Shown here: positions 22,308 through 30,674 of the stretch, piece after piece
Layout of the letters: every line of letters starts with the position of its first letter
How positions within the stretch are numbered: position 1 is the stretch's first letter
Assembly (NCBI GenBank): GCA_030684355.1
Contig: JAUXTN010000212.1
Location: 1 to 40,058, forward strand
Reading direction: 5' to 3'
DNA length: 40,058 nucleotides
Source of the DNA: Pseudomonadota bacterium
Lineage (GTDB): Bacteria; Myxococcota_A; UBA796; SXON01
Translations under genes and position numbers: made by a program
The notes under the pieces: model-generated
Databases searched by the model: none
The model's input: only the letters and a program-made list of their open reading frames with translations
What the model was told of the DNA's origin: nothing

Positions 22308-25241
22308 ATGGGTGAACGACTCGGACGCGCGCGCGAGCGCGTCGCGGATGTCTGGATGAAGCGCTCGGCAGCCGAGCGCACCCAGATCTTCGTGGTGTTG
22401 CTGTGTGTGGTGCTCTACCTGGGGCACTTCCTCGTCTTTTCGTGGCCGCAGCCGTTCTACATCGAGGACAGCGCGATCTCGTTCGCCTACGCCCGCAACC
22501 TGGCGGACGGCGAGGGGCTCGTCGCCTACCCGGGCGCCGAGCGGGTCGAGGGCTACTCGAACGCGCTGTGGACCTTCCTCATCGCCGGGCTCTACGCCAT
22601 CGGCGTCCCGGTGTGGACCTCCGCGAAGCTCCTCGGCGGCATCTTCGGGTCGATCACGCTCTTCTACGTGTGGGGCCTCGCGCGTCGCGCCCGCCCCGAC
22701 GCGCAGGATCCCGTCGCCGTCGCCGCGCCGTTCCTGCTCGCCTGCTCCACCCAGTTCGTGCTGTGGAACGCGTCGGGCCTGGAGAACTCGCTCTTCAACG
22801 TCCTCCTGGCCGGCGGGACCTGGTCGCTCGTGCGGGAGATCCAGGAGGATCGCCGCACCCCGTGGAGCGCGCTCTACTTCTTCGGCCTGACGATGACCCG
22901 CCCCGACGGCGTCGCCTACGCGGCGATCGGCCTCCTCGGCCGGATCCTCGGTACCCTGGGCCGCCGCCAGTGGCTCGCGCTGCCGCTCTGGCTCGCGATG
23001 TTCGGCGTGCCCTACGGGCTCTACAACGCGTGGCGCTACGACTACTTCGCCTGGTGGTTCCCCAACACCTACTACGCGAAAGAGAAGGTCTTCCGCCCGT
23101 TCAGCTGGACCCAGAACGGGTGGAAGCAGGTCAAGGACTACACGACGCAGTACGGCATCGTGTTCGCGGCCCCGCTCCTCGTCGTCGCGCTGACCGGCCT
23201 CTCCACCTGGCGCCGCTGGGTGGGCCTCGTCATCCTGGCGTTCCTGGCGGTCTTCCTCCTGTGGACCAGTTCGTTCCACATCCCGACCGGGTTGAACGGC
23301 GACTCCTACCGCGTGCCCGGTCCCCCCCGCTACTGGAACGACGCCCGCATCTGGTACCTGCTCGGTAGCAGCGCGCTCCTGGGGCTCCTCACGTTCGGGC
23401 GGAAGGGCTGGGAGGTGCGCGGGCTCCTGTGGGCCTCGTTCTGCACCGGGGTGTTCTTCTGCGTCTGGTCGGGTGGCGACTGGATGAAGGGCCTGCGCTG
23501 GTTCTCGTTGACCAGCGTGCCCCTCTTCACGCTCCTCGGCGTCGGCATCGGCGCCCTGGCGGCGCGGCTCCCCTTCGCGAGCCGCAAGATCGCCGGGTGG
23601 CTGCCCGCGCGCGCCTTGTGGGCCACGCCCCTCGTCGTCGCGCTCGGCTTCCCGAACGTGAACGGCTCCTGGACCTTCGCGAACAACCCCGAGACCGCCC
23701 CGCGCGACGTGCACAAGCGCGTCAAGTACATGAGCTGGGTGCAGCGCCGCCTGGGCCTCGAGCAGGTCACCCTGCTCGACGTGGATATGGGCGCGCACCT
23801 CTGGTACTCGGGGTGGGACGTCGTCGACATCGCCGGCCTCGTCGACATGCCGATGGCCCACCATCGCAAGTACAACAAGAAGTTCGTCACCGAGTACGTA
23901 TTCGAGGAGCGCAAGCCCGACTTCGCCCACGTGCACGGCTCCTGGGCGCGGACCAGCAAGATCCACCTGAACGAGCGCTGGCCCGAGGACTACATCGAGG
24001 TCCCCGGGTACCCCTCCGGGCGTCGCGCCCTGCACGTCGGCAACCACGTGCGGAAGGAGCACCTCGTCGCGAAGCGCTACGACGGCCCCGCCGGGCGCAA
24101 GGCCGTGTTCGAGGGCGGCATCCAGATGGACGGCTGGGAGATCCCGTCCCCCGAGATCGCGGCCGGCGGCAAGCTCTACGTCTCGACGCTCTGGCGCGCC
24201 GGCTTCCGGGACGACGGGTTCCGCGTGCTCGCGTTCCTGGCGGGCGCCGACGGCACCCTCCACGTGAGCGAGGTCGCGCCCGGCTACGACTGGTACAAGC
24301 CCGCGGTCTGGCAGCCCCAGGAGCTCGTGCGCGGCGAGTGGAGCATCCCGATCCCCGAGTCCCTGCCGAAGGGCGCGTACACGTTCGGCCTCGTCGTGCT
24401 CGACGAGAAGACCGGCGCGGTGCTGCCCTTCCAGCCCGAAGGCGCGGCGCCCACCGTCGAGGGCGCCCCCGTCGAGGGCGCCCCGGTCGACCCCGCCGCC
24501 GCCGCGCTCCCCGCCACGCCCGCCCACTACATGACCGGCGAGTGGCTCGGCACCGGCGTCGTCCGGATCGTCGGCCCCGACGCCGCGCTCGCCGCCGCCA
24601 CCGCCGACTACGACGACGCCCTGGCGCGCGCGGCCTCCGGTGACTGCGAGGGCGCCGACGTCGCCTTCCGCAACGCCCGCCGCCACATCGCCCGGAACGA
24701 CCGCTGGTTCCTCTCCCACGTCGACGCCGTGACCGACGCCCGCGTCACCTGCCTCGTCGCGCGGGCCGCCACCGAGACGGAGCCCCGGGCCCAGGCCGCC
24801 GTGCTCGCCGAGGCCCGCAAGCTCGACCACCACCACGAGGGCCTCGTGGCGATGGCGACGCCGCTCGCCCAGGCGCTCGTGGCGAGCGGGGACGACGCCC
24901 GGGCCTCCGAGGACTGGGAGGCCGCCTACCGCGACTACACCGCGGCCCTCTCGATCGACGCCTCCCTCTCGTGGACCCGCCGCGCGACCGAAGAGGTGCG
25001 TGACCTCCGCCTCGGCATCGACCCCGAGAAGGCCGACGCCGTCGTGCCCGCGAAGAAGAGCCCCAAGCCGGCCCCTCGCGCCGGCGCGCCGAAGGGCGGG
25101 GCGCCGAAGGCCGGCACCGGCATCGAGGCCGTGCCCGCCAACAAGGCCCCGGCCCGCAAGGGCGTCGCGGGGACCGCCGCGGGCGCCGCCCCCGACGAGG
25201 ACGAGGTCGAGGAAGAGCCCGAGCTGCGCGGCGGGGACTGA
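22308..25241 (+). CDS. GT-C membrane glycosyltransferase (GT39/AftB-like) with C-terminal helical repeats
   Basis: About 977 residues from ATG 22308; GTG 22299 and TTG 22296 are in-frame alternatives just after the pspA stop. After a first helix (TQIFVVLLCVVLYLGHFLVF), the sequence FYIEDSAISFAYARNLADGEGLVAYPGAERVEGYSNALWTF matches the first periplasmic loop of GT-C enzymes, with the acidic catalytic pair ED and the RVEGYSN motif. Around ten further membrane helices reach about residue 450. A beta-rich soluble domain follows (about 590-720), then Ala-rich helical repeats that could be TPR-like (about 750-900), and a Lys/Pro/Ala tail ending in acidic residues. These enzymes transfer sugars from polyprenyl-phosphate donors outside the inner membrane. 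Donor and acceptor are unknown. Tandem VEGAP codons occur near 24460. Confidence 0.8.
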   Translation: MGERLGRARERVADVWMKRSAAERTQIFVVLLCVVLYLGHFLVFSWPQPFYIEDSAISFAYARNLADGEGLVAYPGAERVEGYSNALWTFLIAGLYAIGVPVWTSAKLLGGIFGSITLFYVWGLARRARPDAQDPVAVAAPFLLACSTQFVLWNASGLENSLFNVLLAGGTWSLVREIQEDRRTPWSALYFFGLTMTRPDGVAYAAIGLLGRILGTLGRRQWLALPLWLAMFGVPYGLYNAWRYDYFAWWFPNTYYAKEKVFRPFSWTQNGWKQVKDYTTQYGIVFAAPLLVVALTGLSTWRRWVGLVILAFLAVFLLWTSSFHIPTGLNGDSYRVPGPPRYWNDARIWYLLGSSALLGLLTFGRKGWEVRGLLWASFCTGVFFCVWSGGDWMKGLRWFSLTSVPLFTLLGVGIGALAARLPFASRKIAGWLPARALWATPLVVALGFPNVNGSWTFANNPETAPRDVHKRVKYMSWVQRRLGLEQVTLLDVDMGAHLWYSGWDVVDIAGLVDMPMAHHRKYNKKFVTEYVFEERKPDFAHVHGSWARTSKIHLNERWPEDYIEVPGYPSGRRALHVGNHVRKEHLVAKRYDGPAGRKAVFEGGIQMDGWEIPSPEIAAGGKLYVSTLWRAGFRDDGFRVLAFLAGADGTLHVSEVAPGYDWYKPAVWQPQELVRGEWSIPIPESLPKGAYTFGLVVLDEKTGAVLPFQPEGAAPTVEGAPVEGAPVDPAAAALPATPAHYMTGEWLGTGVVRIVGPDAALAAATADYDDALARAASGDCEGADVAFRNARRHIARNDRWFLSHVDAVTDARVTCLVARAATETEPRAQAAVLAEARKLDHHHEGLVAMATPLAQALVASGDDARASEDWEAAYRDYTAALSIDASLSWTRRATEEVRDLRLGIDPEKADAVVPAKKSPKPAPRAGAPKGGAPKAGTGIEAVPANKAPARKGVAGTAAGAAPDEDEVEEEPELRGGD

Positions 25242-25367
25242 GGGTTCCGGACGGAGCGACGGCCCCGGGACGCAACGGGAACGTCGGTCCTCCCGTGGGC
25301 GCCGCCGCGGTCCAGGTCACCCCCCCCGGCACCCGTCCGACCCCACGCGTTCCCGCCCTTCCGGAGG

Positions 25368-25373
25368 TACGCT
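25368..25373 (+). promoter_or_regulatory. candidate -10 element of the small lipoprotein gene
   Basis: TACGCT lies five bases before ATG 25379 and is identical to the hexamer before paralog 2. GGAGG just upstream of it (25363-25367) is too far from the ATG for a usual ribosome-binding site. This supports a near-leaderless transcript. Confidence 0.3.
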
Positions 25374-25378
25374 TCGCC

Positions 25379-25987
25379 ATGCTCTTCCTGCTGTCGACCG
25401 CCTGCATCCAGGTCCACCGGCCCTCCTGCGAGTCCGAGGAGGTCGTGCTCGGTGACGACGAGACGATCGGGGACCTCGCGGTCTCCGCCGCCGACCTCCT
25501 CGCCGTGATCGAGGGCACGCACGCCTTCGCCGGCGCCTACGCCGCCGGCGGCTCCGTCACCGGCACGGCCACGGTCGCGCGCGGCGTGGGGGACGTGATC
25601 GGCATCGACTCCACGACCGTCGACACCGTGACCAACGGCGGCTTCGGCATCGGGGACGAGACCCTGATGATCGCCGTCGAATGCGTCGACTCCCTGCGGA
25701 TCCCCGTGGCCATCGCCCTCCGCACCGACGACGGCCTCGTGGACGTGTCCCTCGCGGGCCTCGGCACCGCCGACACGCGCGGGAACCTCGTCGACGGGGT
25801 GCCGGAGTTCTTCGAGGCCGGCGGAGACATCGCCGCGGCCGACATCGTCGCCATGCCGGAGCCGACCGTGGCCGATCCGGTCGCGGCGCTCGAGCTCCAG
25901 TGGACGTCCGAACGCTTCGCGTTCGTGAGCCTGTGGTGGGACGGGGACGACTACGAGCAGGTGCTGGAGGCGACCCCCGCCGAGTAG
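25379..25987 (+). CDS. small lipoprotein of unknown function
   Basis: 202 residues from ATG 25379. MLFLLSTAC is a very short lipoprotein signal with Cys at position 9, like that of paralog 2; a GTG at 25295 would add 28 residues including basic ones and cannot be excluded. The mature part has three early cysteines (CIQVHRPSC and later VECVD), an acidic composition, a Gly-rich region AYAAGGSVTGTATVARGVGD, and ends QVLEATPAE. I do not recognise a family. The predicted alternation of strands suggests a beta-rich fold. It is 137 bases behind the glycosyltransferase; that gap holds a weak ACGGGA/TCCCGT hairpin (25275-25296) and no gene. Confidence 0.6.
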   Translation: MLFLLSTACIQVHRPSCESEEVVLGDDETIGDLAVSAADLLAVIEGTHAFAGAYAAGGSVTGTATVARGVGDVIGIDSTTVDTVTNGGFGIGDETLMIAVECVDSLRIPVAIALRTDDGLVDVSLAGLGTADTRGNLVDGVPEFFEAGGDIAAADIVAMPEPTVADPVAALELQWTSERFAFVSLWWDGDDYEQVLEATPAE

Positions 25988-26069
25988 GCTCGCGCGCGCC
26001 TGGTAATGTCGGCCAGAGACCGCCCGGGACCCATCGACGGCCCCCGGGCCGCGCGACGAGCCGGCCCTG

Positions 26070-26879
26070 CTACCGCGACATCCCGCGGAGCGCCCGGTAG
26101 TCCTCGCCGAGCGCGGGTGCGAACTGGATGGTCTCCCGGAGCCGGCTGAAGACGCGCTCCCCGAGCCGCTCGGAGAGCGTCTCCAGGCCCCCGGTGGCCA
26201 GCGAGGAGCTCGCCGCCCGCCCGCGCCCCTCCACGGGCCGCAGCGGGAAGTTCGTCGTGGCGAGCAGCACGCCGCCCGAGTTGTACCGGCGGGTGATGAT
26301 CTCGTCGATGATCGTCTGCTCCCAGTCGGTCTTCCGGCCCTTCCCGAGCTCGTCGATCGCGAGCACGGGCACCTGCACGAGCGGGGTCAGCGTGGTGGCG
26401 TCGCCGTCGTTGCGGTCGATGCCCTCGCGGATGCGCGAGAGGAGGTGGGTGAACTCGACGAAGCGCGCGGAGACGCCGTGGCGGAAGATGAGCTCGCGCA
26501 CGGCGGCCACCATGAGGTGGGTCTTGCCGCGGCCCGGATCGCCGTGGAGCACCAGCCCGCGGGCCTCCTGGCCGGGCCGGAAGGCGTCGAGCCAGGCGCG
26601 GGTGTACTTCCACGCGGGGTTCGGGATGGGGAGGTTCTGCTCGAAGTTCTCCATCGTGCTCTCGGCGTGGCGCGCGGGCACCCCCGCGGCGTTGAAGATC
26701 GCCACGCGGTCCACCACGCGCTGGCACCGGCACTTGCCGACGCGCACGACCCCGCCGATCTCGAGCTCGCGCCGCCCCACGCCGCCGCAGAACGGACACA
26801 CCGGGCCCGGCGTGACCTCGGCCCGCGCGACGCCCCGACCCGCGTCCGCCAGCACCTTGTAGCCCTCATGCCACTCCAA
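26070..26879 (-). CDS. DnaC-like helicase-loader ATPase with N-terminal zinc finger
   Basis: 269 residues. I place the start at TTG 26879 because GGAGGAG lies seven bases upstream, inside the end of the preceding gene; the longer open frame is a shadow. CPFC (28-31) and CRC (50-52) form a probable four-cysteine zinc site. The AAA+ core has Walker A GDPGRGKT (113-120), Walker B LAIDE (D176/E177), sensor-1 LLATTNFP and an arginine-finger segment LGERVFSRLRE. This order is that of DnaC/DnaI/IstB proteins that load the replicative helicase. IstB is unlikely, since no transposase is near. The gene overlaps the upstream gene by 14 bases, implying coupled translation. Confidence 0.85.
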   Translation of the reverse strand: MEWHEGYKVLADAGRGVARAEVTPGPVCPFCGGVGRRELEIGGVVRVGKCRCQRVVDRVAIFNAAGVPARHAESTMENFEQNLPIPNPAWKYTRAWLDAFRPGQEARGLVLHGDPGRGKTHLMVAAVRELIFRHGVSARFVEFTHLLSRIREGIDRNDGDATTLTPLVQVPVLAIDELGKGRKTDWEQTIIDEIITRRYNSGGVLLATTNFPLRPVEGRGRAASSSLATGGLETLSERLGERVFSRLRETIQFAPALGEDYRALRGMSR

Positions 26880-27507
26880 GCCCGAACTCCTCCCACACCC
26901 GGGTGGCCGACAACGTAGGGTAGCGCGCGCGGACGCGATCGCGGGCGTGCTCTTCGCAGGCGCGAAGGAAGCCGTCCTCGCCGAGCAGGCCGTTGAGCGG
27001 AGCGAGATCCGCCGCGGCGTCCGCGAGGATGGTGGCCCGCTCGTCGGGCGGGAGCGAGTCCCAGACCCTCGTATGGAAGTCCCGCAGGACCGCGCAGGCG
27101 GCGCGCGCCCAGATCTCGGGGTCCACCATGGGAAGCGCGCCGAGCGAGGCCAGGGCCTCCGCCACGAGCACGTCCGAGCCCCCGGTGGTCGAGTCGGCGG
27201 GCGCGAGGGCCGCGCGGAGATCCGCGGGGACGCGCCACCCGCCACCGGAGCGGGCGAGCTTCTCGACGGTCCCCCGGCAGCTCAACAAGGTGAACGGGGT
27301 GCGGGTGCGCCTGGCACGCCGCCGCTCGGCGACCACCTCGATGCCGTGGAGGATGGTCGGCACGGGGATCCGGGCGTCGAGCCAGTCGGCGAGGAGCTTG
27401 CCGTCGGCCGCCGACAGGAAAGGTGCGCCCCCGCGGAGCTGCACGAGCCAGGCGCGCACCTCTTCCGCGCGTGCGCCATCCTCGGCGGTCGTGGCCGTTC
27501 CCTCCAT
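26866..27507 (-). CDS. unknown protein coupled to the DnaC-like ATPase
   Basis: 213 residues if it starts at ATG 27507, which has GGAGGGG seven bases upstream; ATGs at 27525 and 27564 are alternatives. The sequence looks fully helical: LADWLDARIPVPTILHGIEVVAERRRARRTRTPFTLLSCRGTVE reads as a helix, a proline turn, a second helix and a basic stretch that could bind nucleic acid. The second half is acidic and helical (LPPDERATILADAAADLAPL, EEHARDRVRARYPTL). No named domain is recognised. Its stop lies 14 bases inside the loader gene, so production is probably linked. A primosome or DnaD-like partner role is an inference from that context alone. Confidence 0.65.
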   Translation of the reverse strand: MEGTATTAEDGARAEEVRAWLVQLRGGAPFLSAADGKLLADWLDARIPVPTILHGIEVVAERRRARRTRTPFTLLSCRGTVEKLARSGGGWRVPADLRAALAPADSTTGGSDVLVAEALASLGALPMVDPEIWARAACAVLRDFHTRVWDSLPPDERATILADAAADLAPLNGLLGEDGFLRACEEHARDRVRARYPTLSATRVWEEFGLGVA

Positions 27508-27591
27508 CCCGAATCCCCTCCCCATCGCCTCGCGCTCCCGTACTCCATGAGACATCGGTCCCACGCAGTCGTCGCGCCTGTCGCTTGCCTG

Positions 27592-27597
27592 TATTAT
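27592..27597 (+). promoter_or_regulatory. candidate -10 element of the acidic envelope-protein gene
   Basis: TATTAT is one of the most A+T-rich hexamers in the window. It lies 26 bases before ATG 27624 in the divergent gap shared with the helicase-loader pair. A convincing -35 is not visible. GGAG (27615-27618) is the likely ribosome-binding site. Confidence 0.4.
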
Positions 27598-27623
27598 CCT
27601 CCGCGCCCGTCCTCGGAGACTGT

Positions 27624-28847
27624 ATGCGTCGTCTTCTCGGCCTCTCGGCCCTCCTCGCGCTCATCGTCGCGGCACCCGCGTACGCCGCGCCCAAGGAAAA
27701 GCCAAAAGCCGAGGAAGAAGAAGACTATACAGAAGAAGAGATGCCGGACGAGGGCGACTTCGAGGAGGAGGGCGGCGACGTCCCCCCGCCGAAGCGCCTG
27801 GAAGAGGACGACAAGGAAGATGAGGCGGGCGAGCCCGAAGACCTCGACTTCATCGACGAGGACGAGGAAGAGCTGGAATTCCGCGACGAGGAAGACCAGG
27901 AGACCGTGAAGCCCCGCGGCCCCGGCGAGGACACCGCCCAGATCTACCGGGACGCCGAGAAGAAGCTCAAAGAGGTCACGCCCGACGAGGAGCTCATCGC
28001 CTGGGAGGCCTACCTCGAGAAGTACCCGAAGTCCCTCTTCAGGGAGCGCATCGAGCAGCGGATGGAGAGCCTCTCCGCCGACCTCTTCGGAGAGCGCGTC
28101 CCCGGCAGCGATCAGGGCGCGCGCCGCGAGGACGCCGCCAACCGCGAGCTCAACTTCACGTCGCCGCTACAATTCGCCTCGGCCGACCCGCGCACGCGCA
28201 TCGGCGCCAGCGCCGAGATCGGCATCCCGAACTGGTTCGCGCCGCACCTCGACGCCGAGTTCCAGCTCCTGCGGAATTTCTCGGCGCACGCCGGCATCGA
28301 CCAGGACGTGACGGGCCCGGCCATCGTGCTCGGCGCCAAGTACGGCGTCATCAAGTCGGCGCGCACCAACACGGTGCTCTCCGCCGCGCTGGATCTGAAG
28401 CTGAACACCGGCCCCACCTTCCCCGGCATCCGCCCGGCGATCATGGCCGGTCAGAAGCTCCCGATCCTCCAGGGGCTCTACCTCCAGGGCGAGTTCGGCG
28501 TGGACCTCGAGCTCCGCGATCCCGCCGGCCTCCGCATGTTCTACGGCTTCAACGCCGAGCTGCGCGCCAACGAGGTCGTCTACGCCTACGTCGAGACCAC
28601 CGGCACGCTGAAGTACCTCGGCCAGCAGGACTTCAAGACCTTCCAGTTCATGGTCGCGAGCTTCGGCATGAAGTTCGTCCCGAGCAAGGGGGGCTTCCCC
28701 ACCCTCCTCGCGAACAAGACCGGGGTGTTCATCACCCACGAGAAGAAGCCTGTGGTGATCGTGCTCGGCGCGAACATCCCGTACAGTGCCCGTTACTGGG
28801 GCTTCTACCGCGGCTCCGTGACGATCGGTGCCGAGTGGTACATGTAG
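27624..28847 (+). CDS. envelope protein with acidic N-terminal region and beta-rich domain
   Basis: 407 residues from ATG 27624. MRRLLGLSALLALIVAAPAYAA is a clear signal peptide. Residues about 25-100 are almost continuously Glu/Asp (EEEEDYTEEEMPDEGDFEEE and later DFIDEDEEELEFRDEED), likely disordered and possibly cation-binding. A helical segment follows (IYRDAEKKLKEVTPDEELIAWEAYLEKYPKS) that resembles a single TPR-like hairpin. From about residue 170 the chain alternates amphipathic strands (TRIGASAEIGIPNWFAPHLDAEF, NTVLSAALDLKLNTGP, LQGEFGVDLEL), ending SVTIGAEWYM with a C-terminal aromatic residue one from the end, as in outer-membrane beta-barrels. Outer-membrane location is inferred. 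A GC hairpin and a small membrane-protein gene follow. Confidence 0.65.
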   Translation: MRRLLGLSALLALIVAAPAYAAPKEKPKAEEEEDYTEEEMPDEGDFEEEGGDVPPPKRLEEDDKEDEAGEPEDLDFIDEDEEELEFRDEEDQETVKPRGPGEDTAQIYRDAEKKLKEVTPDEELIAWEAYLEKYPKSLFRERIEQRMESLSADLFGERVPGSDQGARREDAANRELNFTSPLQFASADPRTRIGASAEIGIPNWFAPHLDAEFQLLRNFSAHAGIDQDVTGPAIVLGAKYGVIKSARTNTVLSAALDLKLNTGPTFPGIRPAIMAGQKLPILQGLYLQGEFGVDLELRDPAGLRMFYGFNAELRANEVVYAYVETTGTLKYLGQQDFKTFQFMVASFGMKFVPSKGGFPTLLANKTGVFITHEKKPVVIVLGANIPYSARYWGFYRGSVTIGAEWYM

Positions 28848-28851
28848 CCAG

Positions 28852-28870
28852 GCCGGCGGTTACCGCCGGC
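28852..28870. terminator. GC hairpin between the envelope protein and the small membrane protein
   Basis: GCCGGCGG (28852-28859) and CCGCCGGC (28863-28870) form a perfect 8-bp stem around TTA, just after the stop and just before the ribosome-binding site of the next gene. No T-run follows. It may be a weak terminator or an mRNA-stabilising hairpin setting different expression of the two genes. Confidence 0.4.
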
Positions 28871-28889
28871 GCCACGGTAGGAGTCGCCC

Positions 28890-29231
28890 ATGTCTGATCC
28901 CGAGCGCAGCGTGATTTCGCCCGAGAACATCCCAACCGTCGTCGCGGTGGCCGCGGTGTCGGCGCTCCTCGCCTTCGCGTTCTCGATCTTCGTCTACCGC
29001 GAGCTCAAGGCCGTCACCATCGGCGCGGTCTCGCTCGACGTGCGGGCCGCGCGCCGCGATGTCGAGCTCCAGCGGGAGATCCAGGCCCTCGAAGCGCGCC
29101 TCACCGCGCTCGAGCCCCGTCCAGCCGCGGACGGCGCCACCGCCGCGGACGGCGCGGTCCCCGCGGACGGCGCGGTCCCCGCGGGCACCACCCAGGGCGC
29201 CGCGACCGAGCCGGCCCAGCCGGCCCCGTAG
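28890..29231 (+). CDS. small single-pass membrane protein
   Basis: 113 residues from ATG 28890, preceded by GGTAGGAGT. One membrane helix (PTVVAVAAVSALLAFAFSIFVY, about residues 15-36) is followed by a short amphipathic segment, a probable coiled coil (RAARRDVELQREIQALEARLTALE) and an Ala/Pro/Thr-rich tail. The tail contains two perfect 18-base repeats encoding ADGAVP. No family is recognised. Its position directly behind the acidic envelope protein suggests a functional link. Confidence 0.65.
   Translation: MSDPERSVISPENIPTVVAVAAVSALLAFAFSIFVYRELKAVTIGAVSLDVRAARRDVELQREIQALEARLTALEPRPAADGATAADGAVPADGAVPAGTTQGAATEPAQPAP
29145..29180 (+). repeat. two tandem copies of an 18-base coding repeat
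   Basis: GCGGACGGCGCGGTCCCC occurs at 29145-29162 and again at 29163-29180, preceded by a partial copy. It encodes the ADGAVP repeats in the tail of the small membrane protein. Confidence 0.8.
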
Positions 29232-29297
29232 GAACTGCGGGTTCCCGTCGGGCCTGCGACAGCCCCGCTCTCTCCCCGGGCCCGCACGGACGGCCGA

Positions 29298-30674
29298 TCA
29301 GAGCTCCCGGTAGAGACACCGGATCTGCTCGCGGTCGCCGAGCCGCTCCCACACCGTGTCGATGGCCCAGCCCGAGAAGCGCTGCATGACCTCGAGGTCC
29401 TCGGGGCCGACGCCGAGGCCGAAGCGCACCCGGTCGGCGACCTCCGCGGCGTCCTCCAGCCCGTGCACCTCCACGGGGGAGAGCCGGGCGAGCACGGGCC
29501 CCGCGCGCCGGGCGAGCCCCGCGGCGTCCTCTCCGGCGGTGGGGAACACGCCGGCGTCGCCCATCGCGATCTCCACCAGCCGCCAGCCCTGCTCGATGCG
29601 GGCCGTCGGCGGCACGTTCCAGAAGGGCTCCTTCAGGTGGCGGATGACGAACAGCCGCTTCAGCGGGCGCCACCCGAGGAGGATCCCGATGAGGCCGAGC
29701 AGGAGGAGCGTCAGGATCGTGCAGATCGAGCCCGCGGACTTCTGCCCCGCCTCGACCACCTGCTCGCCCATCTTCTGGAGGGCCTCGCCCATGCGCTTCA
29801 TGAAGCCGTTCTCGCTGGGCTCCTCCGTTGGCTCGGCCGGGGCCTCCTGCTCCTGGGGCTGCTCGTAGCCCTCCCCCTCGCCCTCGCGGTCGGCGGGGCC
29901 TGTGCGCCAGAGGTAGGGCGCCACCGCGGCGGTCGCGATGGTGAGCACCCCGGCGAGGCCCATCAGCAGCACCATGCCGAAGAACGTGATGCGCGGCCGG
30001 GCGCTGCCGGTCTCCGTGAGGCTCGGCGCGAGCGGGGCCGTGGGGCCGCGCCGCCAGAGCGCGAGGCGGTGGGTCTCGCGGGTCACGAGGTAGACCAGCA
30101 GGAGCGCCACCGTGATGCCGAGGATGCCGACGCTGACGAGGTCCCAGATGGCCCACTTCTCGCCGGCGAACCAGTTGGCGACGCTGCCGCGGTGCTCGGT
30201 CCAGATGATGACGGCGGAGACCGAGTAGACGAGCGGCACCCATGCGGACCACAAGGCGCGGTGGGTCTCCAGGCTCCAGAGCCCGCCGGTGAGCGCGATC
30301 GGGAGGAGCCACAGGGCCAGCGCGAAGAGGATGCCGACGTCGCCGAGGCCGCTCGCGGCGCCGGCGGCGGCCACGGCGATGGACGCGATCCAGCATCCCA
30401 CCCCGAACAGCACGACGATCCACGTGCGCACCCGTAGGAACGCGAGCACCTGGCCGCCCACGATGCCCGCGAGCGTCGTCATGCCGAGGCCGAGGAGGAT
30501 GACGATCGCCCCCCCGACATCGCCGGCTTCGGCCAAGAGGATCACCGCGCTGAAGGCCAGGAACGCGAAGAGCGCGCACGCGTGGTACGCGATCACCGGG
30601 ACCGCGGCCTCCTTCATGGCCTGCCACACGGTCAGGGACGACGCCGTGGCGTGCGGGCGGAACGTCGACTTCAC
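29298..30674 (-). CDS. multi-spanning membrane protein of the MoxR/DUF58 operon
   Basis: 458 residues from GTG 30674, overlapping the DUF58 stop in GTGA. About seven hydrophobic helices fill the first 240 residues (for example VIAYHACALFAFLAFSAVILL and VILLGLGMTTLAGIVGGQVL). A charged Glu/Pro-rich loop (about 250-280), an amphipathic helix FMKRMGEALQKMGEQVVEAG and a last membrane helix (ICTILTLLLLGLIGILLGW) come next. The C-terminal 130 residues are cytoplasmic and helical. MoxR/DUF58 operons often end with membrane proteins such as DUF4129 or transglutaminase-like proteins; this protein shows neither a Cys-His-Asp triad nor a definite DUF4129 motif, so I leave it unnamed. Confidence 0.65.
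   Translation of the reverse strand: MKSTFRPHATASSLTVWQAMKEAAVPVIAYHACALFAFLAFSAVILLAEAGDVGGAIVILLGLGMTTLAGIVGGQVLAFLRVRTWIVVLFGVGCWIASIAVAAAGAASGLGDVGILFALALWLLPIALTGGLWSLETHRALWSAWVPLVYSVSAVIIWTEHRGSVANWFAGEKWAIWDLVSVGILGITVALLLVYLVTRETHRLALWRRGPTAPLAPSLTETGSARPRITFFGMVLLMGLAGVLTIATAAVAPYLWRTGPADREGEGEGYEQPQEQEAPAEPTEEPSENGFMKRMGEALQKMGEQVVEAGQKSAGSICTILTLLLLGLIGILLGWRPLKRLFVIRHLKEPFWNVPPTARIEQGWRLVEIAMGDAGVFPTAGEDAAGLARRAGPVLARLSPVEVHGLEDAAEVADRVRFGLGVGPEDLEVMQRFSGWAIDTVWERLGDREQIRCLYREL

Noticed and set aside
21513..24836. A minus-strand frame of 1107 codons opposite pspA and the glycosyltransferase
   Set aside because: Both plus-strand proteins are recognised families in this interval; the opposite frame is a G+C-bias shadow.
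26070..26879. IstB of an IS21-type element
   Set aside because: No IstA-type transposase or terminal inverted repeats are near; the N-terminal zinc finger and the coupled partner fit a replication loader better.
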